Assembly: GCA_002163155.1 (NCBI GenBank)
Contig: MAAO01000005.1
Span: 103,874 to 167,873 of the forward strand
Direction of reading: 5' to 3'
Length of the DNA stretch: 64,000 bases
Source: Halobacteriovorax marinus
Lineage (GTDB): Bacteria; Bdellovibrionota; Bacteriovoracia; Bacteriovoracales; Bacteriovoracaceae
Shown: in pieces, positions 57,973-64,000 of the stretch
Layout of the letters: the number at the start of each line of letters is the position of its first letter
Numbering within the stretch: position 1 is the first letter of the stretch
Translations under genes and position numbers: made by a program
The notes under the pieces: model-generated
Seen by the model: the letters and a program-made list of their open reading frames with translations, nothing else
Told to the model about the DNA's origin: nothing
Database searches by the model: none

Positions 57973-58785
57973 TTAAGATTTCTTATTTTCTGTTTCTAAT
58001 TCTTTTAATATTTTTGCGGCAAGCTCACGCTCCCCTTTTTTCTTAGATTGGTAGATACCTTGTGCTAGTAATTTTGAATCAAGCCAAAGACTCACTTCAA
58101 ATTCAGCGCCCTCACATTCACGTGACTTATAAGTAGGTAGAGTCTTATAAAGGGCCATCGTTAATTCTTGTAATCTTGTTTTAGAATCAAATTGAATGAT
58201 GTTTTCTTCGTTATAGAAAACCACTCCAGACTCTCTTTCATACAAATCTACAATTGTATGAAATACAGCTCTAGTACTTTCTAAATTTGAATCTTTATAA
58301 ATGGCGCCTAGAAGTGCTTCAAGCACGTCAGCCATAATGGATGATCTTGAATTACCTTGATTTTTAAGCTCTCCCTTTCCCACAAGAATGACATTCTCTA
58401 AGGCGATGGATTTTGCTAATTTTTCAAGGGAGCTCTCATTGACAAGTGATGCTCTAAGCTTTGAGAGTTGCCCTTCAGAGAGAGCAGGAAACTTAGCTAA
58501 GAGCTCATCAATCACAATGAGACTAAGCACACTATCCCCTAGAAACTCGAGAGTTTCGTAGGACTGCCTAGAATCAAGCATATACTCGTGAGCAAACGAT
58601 GAGTGACTCAAGGCCTGATAGAGTAGATCTAGATTATTAAATGTATAAGAAAGTTTATTTAGAAGAGTGAGAATTGATTGCTGGTCCTTTAATAATACCT
58701 GTAACTGACTAAAATCACTAAACTTGTTAGTAAAATTATCTTGCACAAAAACTGCTGACAAAGTCATGTTTGTATTAAAGGTCAT
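57973..58785 (-). CDS. rnc: Ribonuclease III
   Basis: ETLEFLGDSVLSLI and DVLEALLGAIYKD motifs; C-terminal dsRNA-binding domain. Confidence 0.95.
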   Translation of the reverse strand: MTFNTNMTLSAVFVQDNFTNKFSDFSQLQVLLKDQQSILTLLNKLSYTFNNLDLLYQALSHSSFAHEYMLDSRQSYETLEFLGDSVLSLIVIDELLAKFPALSEGQLSKLRASLVNESSLEKLAKSIALENVILVGKGELKNQGNSRSSIMADVLEALLGAIYKDSNLESTRAVFHTIVDLYERESGVVFYNEENIIQFDSKTRLQELTMALYKTLPTYKSRECEGAEFEVSLWLDSKLLAQGIYQSKKKGERELAAKILKELETENKKS

Positions 58786-58866
58786 CTCGTGTTCTCACTA
58801 ATATTCGAATTTTTCTATTTTTAACAAAAATGCTTACTAAATTCAACCTTTTTGAAAAAAGTACCA

Positions 58867-58896
58867 GGGCATAAGTCCAAATAATGACTTATGCCC
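58867..58896 (-). terminator. Terminator-like hairpin
   Basis: GGGCATAAGTC-CAAATAAT-GACTTATGCCC, perfect 11-bp stem. Confidence 0.65.
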
Positions 58897-58953
58897 AAGG
58901 TATTTTATTGAACTTTATCTGACGGTGTGGGTGTCAGGCTCAGCTCTTGCTAA

Positions 58954-59832
58954 TTAGTTTATTGTTTTTACAACTTCGTTACAGATCGTTGCAGAACCAT
59001 TCCACCAACCACCTGTAGTTTTAACTTTATATTGAGATCCATTTACTAGAACTTCAAAACTATCTGCTCTAGAAACGCCTGCTTCTGATAGTTTTCTTTG
59101 ACACTTTCTCATCACTTCAGTTTTCGTATCGGCCTTAATATTTATAAGAGTGCTTTCAACACTTCCTTGAACAGTGTATCTAGCTGTTAAATTAGTTGGA
59201 ACATTTGTTCTAGCTAGTTTTGAAGATAGTTCAGAGCAAACTCTTCCAGCTCCTACCCACCAACCACCAGTCGATAGTGTTCTTTCACCACTAAAATTAA
59301 CTGCAATAGATGCGTTATCAGCTCTAGAAATATTCTTGAATTGTCTTGCACATTTATCAAAGAAATCTACAACATCTACGACTTCATATAAGTAACCTTC
59401 TCTTTCAACAACTCCATTTACAGTATAGAAATCATTTGGAACTGGTACTGGATTAAGTTGATCTTCGAGATCTTGAATTCTTAAGTTAAGCTCAGAAATT
59501 CTTTCGTTCTTTCTGTCTACTTTGTTTTCTAAACGAGTGATTGTAGAATTAGCGTTATCTAGAGATTGTTTTGTCTCTCTAAGCTCTCTTCTTACACGTC
59601 TAATATCACCTCTATTTCCACCATTCGCTAAATCACTTCTACACTGCGAAAGGTTGGCAGAGATAACATCGTTAGAATTTTGAAGAGTAACTCTCTCTCT
59701 TTTTAATTCTCTAACTTTTTCTCTACAACTTCTTAATCTGTCATTATTAAGATTAATGTTTACATCTAAGTCTCTGGCCATTGCTGTTGTTGCACTAGAT
59801 ACGAGAATCATTCCTAAAATAAACTTTTTCAT
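58954..59832 (-). CDS. Secreted coiled-coil protein with two tandem TGGWW/Cys domains
   Basis: Signal peptide; coiled coil residues 30-127; repeats at ~135-206 and ~218-292. Confidence 0.8.
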   Translation of the reverse strand: MKKFILGMILVSSATTAMARDLDVNINLNNDRLRSCREKVRELKRERVTLQNSNDVISANLSQCRSDLANGGNRGDIRRVRRELRETKQSLDNANSTITRLENKVDRKNERISELNLRIQDLEDQLNPVPVPNDFYTVNGVVEREGYLYEVVDVVDFFDKCARQFKNISRADNASIAVNFSGERTLSTGGWWVGAGRVCSELSSKLARTNVPTNLTARYTVQGSVESTLINIKADTKTEVMRKCQRKLSEAGVSRADSFEVLVNGSQYKVKTTGGWWNGSATICNEVVKTIN

Positions 59833-60060
59833 ACGTCCTCCTAAAGGCGTTTTTAATTATATAAATTAAGTAATATTTGATTCAAAGTTGCAGCAATCTA
59901 ACACAGTGCATCACTAAATAAAATAACCCTTGAAATATTTACTCTCCCCCTTAGTGACCTCACTAATTTTAAAAACTTATATCGCTTTGGACGTAGACAA
60001 TGACTATTCTGCGAAGTTAAAATATTGGAGCGCTATTTAAGAATAAATATGGAAGTATAA

Positions 60061-61041
60061 ATGACTCAAGATAGATCACACGCAGAAATACAACTCGCTC
60101 AACTTCAAAATGATTTCTTTATAAATTTAAAATCCAAAGGAAGAAGTCTCAACACATTAAAGAACTATAAAACGGATCTTGATTGCTTTAATAATTATCT
60201 TAGAGTGAATGACCAGAAAATGGATATCACCAACTTCTCTATCCCTCAGGTTCAGATGTATGGAAATTATCTAGAAACAAAGTACACTTCAGATAATTCT
60301 AGAAGAAGAAGAGTACAGGCCTTGAGAATTTTCTTTGATTACTTAGTTGAATTGAATCTCTATGAATCAAACCCTGTGAGAAAAATTCCTACTTCACCAA
60401 AATTCTTAGATATCCCAAGACCAACTCCTTTTATAGATGTAAAAACTCTCTGGGTAAGTCTGCTAGACGAAGCTCAATCTAAAAATGAAATGAGCGCTCT
60501 ACTCGCCAAAAGAAATCAAGTCGTCATGTTACTTATTTTTGGTGCCGGCTTAAAGGTTTCTGATCTTTCTAAACTTAAAACAAGTAGTATCTTTGTAGAC
60601 GGTGAAAAAACTAGAGTACTCATTCACCACGATAAAAGAGACCCCTACACTATAATGCTACCAAAGATTTTTCTTACGGTTTATAACGATTATATTTTAA
60701 AGTTGAATGATGCTAAAATTAAATCTTCCGTAAACTTTGAAGAATTACTCTTTAATGCCAATCCTTACCGTATTCTTTCCGGAGGACTAAGTCCTAGAGG
60801 AATTGAAATTGTATTTGAAGAGTATAGAAAGAAATTACAAATAAAACTCACTCCAAAATCTCTTAGACAGGCCTGTATTTTTAAATGGCTAACATTTAAA
60901 CACCCAGAGACACTGATTAAAGAATGGATGGGTGTGGCCCCTACATACAGCTTAAAGCTCTATAAAGCGCATATGGAACAGTATATCTACAATGAAAGTT
61001 TCATGGGTGAATTATACAAGAATCATCTTGCCAAGAATTAA
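60061..61041 (+). CDS. Tyrosine recombinase/integrase-like protein with degenerate catalytic residues
   Basis: SAM-like N-terminal domain (LNTLKNYKTDLDCFNNYL), MLLIFGAGLKVSDLSKLK, LTPKSLRQACIFKWL, LKLYKAHM. Confidence 0.82.
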   Translation: MTQDRSHAEIQLAQLQNDFFINLKSKGRSLNTLKNYKTDLDCFNNYLRVNDQKMDITNFSIPQVQMYGNYLETKYTSDNSRRRRVQALRIFFDYLVELNLYESNPVRKIPTSPKFLDIPRPTPFIDVKTLWVSLLDEAQSKNEMSALLAKRNQVVMLLIFGAGLKVSDLSKLKTSSIFVDGEKTRVLIHHDKRDPYTIMLPKIFLTVYNDYILKLNDAKIKSSVNFEELLFNANPYRILSGGLSPRGIEIVFEEYRKKLQIKLTPKSLRQACIFKWLTFKHPETLIKEWMGVAPTYSLKLYKAHMEQYIYNESFMGELYKNHLAKN

Positions 61042-61898
61042 AGTTTTGGTTTAATAGGCCTTGGTCTCTTTCCAACTGGAATACCAAGGTCTTGATCTAA
61101 GTGCCAACGATCGATGGCCAATTCATCTTTTTCAATACGATAGAAACTTAAATCCTCATCAATAGAATCCAGTCTATAGATCAATTCTTTCTGTAATTTA
61201 ATCTGATCTTTCTTATTTAATTGTAATTCTTCTAAAGCTCTCTGCTTTTGTTTTCTCACTTGCATCATCTTTCTATCATAAGTCGCTGCGACTTTTACTT
61301 TTTGCTGATTATAAGACCACACAAAGTGATTCACGTTATTTAGCTGCTTAAAGAAATCTTTCTTTCTTTTAAGTAGCACTCGCCTATAAATAGAAGCCTC
61401 TCTTACTCTCTCTGCCAAACGATATGAGGTCATCACAAGAACAGTCCCTCTTCTAAAATATTCTGTCTTTCCCCAGCAAGGTATAAGATTCTTTACAAAA
61501 ATAACAAAGTACTTATCTTCAACGGAACGAACATGCCCTTCGCATTTCTTCCTGTCCTGTAAACTTGCTATATTGAAATGAACAGTATCACCGGCGCGGA
61601 AGAATTTTATATTTCTATTTTCAGAAGTGATTTTTATAATATTAGAAGTTTTATCGCGGTCAGTTACTCGAGCGGAAAAAGACGCATAGTCAAATTCTCC
61701 ATCATAGAATGAATCTTCATTTTCTGTTTTTTCAAGATAAGAAATATCTCTTTTTAATTCAGCAGCTAATTTCTTGGAAAACTTTGAGTAATCCACATAA
61801 TCCTCTCCACTCACTGCATAAATTTGCCATGAAAAGATAAGGGAGTTAACTAAAAGAAACCAGAGTACGAAAGATTTCATAAGACTATTATGACCCAT
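61038..61898 (-). CDS. Secreted hypothetical protein
   Basis: Signal peptide; C-terminal coiled coil; convergent 4-nt overlap with the recombinase gene. Confidence 0.7.
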   Translation of the reverse strand: MGHNSLMKSFVLWFLLVNSLIFSWQIYAVSGEDYVDYSKFSKKLAAELKRDISYLEKTENEDSFYDGEFDYASFSARVTDRDKTSNIIKITSENRNIKFFRAGDTVHFNIASLQDRKKCEGHVRSVEDKYFVIFVKNLIPCWGKTEYFRRGTVLVMTSYRLAERVREASIYRRVLLKRKKDFFKQLNNVNHFVWSYNQQKVKVAATYDRKMMQVRKQKQRALEELQLNKKDQIKLQKELIYRLDSIDEDLSFYRIEKDELAIDRWHLDQDLGIPVGKRPRPIKPKL

Positions 61899-62003
61899 AA
61901 TAGCAAAAAAATCAGCTAGGAAGAGATATCCGATTAGCTATTTACTATGGATAATATGACGGTTAAGCTAATGGCAATTTTAGGACTAGATATAGGAGAA
62001 ATC

Positions 62004-62648
62004 ATGGAAATATTTTTAGATACAGGTGTAGTAGACGAGATTCGTGAAGCTGCGAAATGGGGTGTTATTGACGGTGTTACAACTAACCCAACACTTATTG
62101 CCAAAACTGGTAGAACTCAAGAAGACGTAATTAAAGAAATTTGTGAAATCATTGATGGACCCATTTCTGCTGAAGTTATAGCAACTGACACAGAAGGTAT
62201 GATTAAAGAAGGTAGTGAATTAGCAAAAATTCACAAGAATGTTGTTATTAAGCTTCCTCTTACTGAAGATGGAATTGCCGCTTGTAAGTGGTTCTCTGAC
62301 AACGATATCAAAACAAATGTCACACTCTGTTTCTCAGTCAATCAGGCATTCCTCGCGGCTAAGAATGGCGCGACATATATCTCACCATTCATTGGTAGAC
62401 TTGATGATATTGGTCACAGTGGAATGGACTTAATTGACGAAATCAGAACAGTTTATGACAACTTTGGATTTACAACAAAAATTCTTGCGGCATCTATTAG
62501 ACACTCTTCTCACGTAAGGGATGCTCTACTAGTAGGAGCAGACGTTGGAACAATGCCTATTAATGTAGTCAAAGGGTTATTTAAACACCCTCTAACTGAC
62601 AAAGGTTTAGCTCAATTTCTAGCAGATCACGCTAAGGCAAACGCTTAG
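62004..62648 (+). CDS. Transaldolase (fructose-6-phosphate aldolase family)
   Basis: [37 protein letters not shown] and [12 protein letters not shown]; start placed at 62004 (214 aa, expected size), not 61947. Confidence 0.95.
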   Translation: MEIFLDTGVVDEIREAAKWGVIDGVTTNPTLIAKTGRTQEDVIKEICEIIDGPISAEVIATDTEGMIKEGSELAKIHKNVVIKLPLTEDGIAACKWFSDNDIKTNVTLCFSVNQAFLAAKNGATYISPFIGRLDDIGHSGMDLIDEIRTVYDNFGFTTKILAASIRHSSHVRDALLVGADVGTMPINVVKGLFKHPLTDKGLAQFLADHAKANA

Positions 62649-62679
62649 AACTACAGTAAATTAGTATATTTTATAGATA

Positions 62680-62706
62680 GGGCCCCTAGAAAGGGCCCTT
62701 TTTTTT
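62680..62706 (+). terminator. Rho-independent terminator of the transaldolase gene
   Basis: GGGCCC-CTAGAAA-GGGCCC followed by TTTTTTTT. Confidence 0.9.
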
Positions 62707-62798
62707 TAACCAGACCCTAAATTCCCTTATTCTATAACCGACAAGACTTTACTGAGCTTAATTGCTCACCCTTTAACGGACTAAGGGAGTCAGTTAAT

Positions 62799-63635
62799 AT
62801 GAAATATGTTTTAGTCATTCTTTTGTCGGTCATGGTTATCGCTTGTAAGCCTTCTTCAACGGAGACTTCTACTCAAGGAGCCAATGCCCCATTTGACCTA
62901 AGTCAGAACCTCCCTATACGCTGGGCAGATGGAAAACTCCCTATCACCATTAATATATCTGCAGACTTCACTTTTAACCCAGGTGACCTAGACGGTGCCG
63001 GCAGAAATCCTGTTGAACAAATGGAAAAGGCCTGGGATGATGCTGTTCCTTCAAAGGGCTTCTTTATCTTTCCTGCTCCTGCAACGGCAAGCCTTGGAGC
63101 CTTGGGCCTGAGCTCATATAACGATACAGTGATTGGAGTTTATAAGGCCGATGATTGGTTTAGTAATGTCAGCTCTAGTGCACTAGCAATAACCCAATTC
63201 TTCGCAATAAAGAGATCTTCTGGTTCAGGAGATTACTACGAAATGCTACACGCGGATATTATTGTTAACGAAAGAGATTTTGATTTTAGTTACAATGCCG
63301 CATCCAATTCAGATTACGATATGTCTTCAGTTCTATTGCATGAGTTTGGCCATTTACTAGGGCTAGGTCATCAATTTGATTTTGCTGTACCTGCTGTCAT
63401 GCAACCTTACATGAGTATCTGGGAATCAAACAGAGTTCTCTTTGCCAATGATGAACAGAGAATAAAAGAGAATTATGGTGTGGCCGCAGTAGTGGCTTCC
63501 CCTTTCATACTTGCCGCAAGTGCCATCAAGAGTTCAATTCCAGATGGAACTGAGTATCACGGGGTCATTGAATTACATGCGAGTGGTGAATGTAGACATT
63601 TTAAAAATGGAAAACTTATTCGTTCCCATTTTTAG
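62799..63635 (+). CDS. Lipoprotein metzincin/matrixin-like metalloprotease
   Basis: Lipobox MVIAC; LLHEFGHLLGLGHQFD (HExxHxxGxxH) with a downstream Met-turn (AVMQPYM). Confidence 0.85.
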   Translation: MKYVLVILLSVMVIACKPSSTETSTQGANAPFDLSQNLPIRWADGKLPITINISADFTFNPGDLDGAGRNPVEQMEKAWDDAVPSKGFFIFPAPATASLGALGLSSYNDTVIGVYKADDWFSNVSSSALAITQFFAIKRSSGSGDYYEMLHADIIVNERDFDFSYNAASNSDYDMSSVLLHEFGHLLGLGHQFDFAVPAVMQPYMSIWESNRVLFANDEQRIKENYGVAAVVASPFILAASAIKSSIPDGTEYHGVIELHASGECRHFKNGKLIRSHF

Positions 63636-63876
63636 ATTTCAAACGATCTAAGATTTCATCTTCCAAAACTTTTATTTTAGTTTCATTAATCTCTGATCTT
63701 CTCTTTAAAAGAGAAGAGAACTTCTCTTGAACAAATTTTAAGCCAGCGACATATTTGCGACACTTATCACACATGAAGAGATGCATTTTATAATTTAATT
63801 TATCAAACCCTTTTAACTCTTCTTCATGACAAGAGACTTTAGAAATTTCCTTACAAGAAAACATTTTAAATTTCAC
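63616..63876 (-). CDS. Putative zinc-finger anti-sigma factor
   Basis: CHEEELKGFDKLNYKMHLFMCDKCRKYV (zf-HC2-like HxxxCxxC); follows a sigma-factor 3' end. Confidence 0.7.
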   Translation of the reverse strand: MKFKMFSCKEISKVSCHEEELKGFDKLNYKMHLFMCDKCRKYVAGLKFVQEKFSSLLKRRSEINETKIKVLEDEILDRLKSKNGNE

Positions 63877-63894
63877 AAAATGACTCCTTCATAA

Positions 63895-64000
63895 CTAACC
63901 TACACTCTTTCTTTCAACACACTCTCTCAGTCGTGTTTTGGCACGATAGAGAAGCTGTCTTAGATTAGTGGCAGAAATATTCAAAATGTGACAAATATTT
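63895..64000 (-). CDS. ECF-type sigma factor, C-terminal fragment (region 4), truncated by window edge
   Basis: - strand translation NICHILNISATNLRQLLYRAKTRLRECVERKSVG* resembles the sigma region 4 helix-turn-helix. Confidence 0.75.
   Translation of the reverse strand, partial: NICHILNISATNLRQLLYRAKTRLRECVERKSVG

Noticed and set aside
61947-62003. Longer start of the transaldolase
   Set aside because: Family proteins begin at MEIFLDT; the extra 19 residues are not family-like.

Overview
This 64 kb window is low-GC, gene-dense bacterial chromosome. Its content suggests a Bdellovibrionota/Bacteriovoracales-type predator: many secreted Cys-rich or coiled-coil proteins and lipoproteins, together with amino-acid catabolism operons. 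The taxonomy is an inference. I saw no convincing tRNA, rRNA, CRISPR array, IS element or prophage. Recognisable blocks are: (1) a large coiled-coil protein plus a lipoprotein metalloprotease (1-5.9 kb); (2) a two-subunit 3-oxoacid CoA-transferase and a split class I fumarase, followed by a UvrD/Rep/PcrA helicase and uvrA (7.3-15.6 kb); (3) acnB; (4) a leucine/isovalerate degradation operon (23-29.2 kb); (5) a NUDIX-metallo-beta-lactamase fusion; (6) a 1,111-aa secreted coiled-coil protein and a Sel1-like Cys-repeat protein; (7) indolepyruvate ferredoxin oxidoreductase divergent from a phenylacetate-type beta-oxidation operon (36.9-44.9 kb); (8) a phosphorelay cluster; (9) bamB/TPR, der, era and rnc; (10) a degenerate tyrosine recombinase, a transaldolase, a metzincin lipoprotein and an anti-sigma/sigma pair cut by the window edge. 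The strongest unusual signals are: a histone H1-like Lys/Ala repeat tail (about 120 aa) fused in frame to the fumarase alpha domain, beside DNA-repair genes; a secreted protein whose signal peptide is only complete if translation starts at ATC; a roughly 125-aa acidic insertion inside the second G domain of Der; a tyrosine recombinase lacking several catalytic residues; a tandemly duplicated TGGWW/Cys domain; a PaaH-like dehydrogenase split into two overlapping genes; and a shared GTGCGCAC-centred motif upstream of acnB and the leucine operon.
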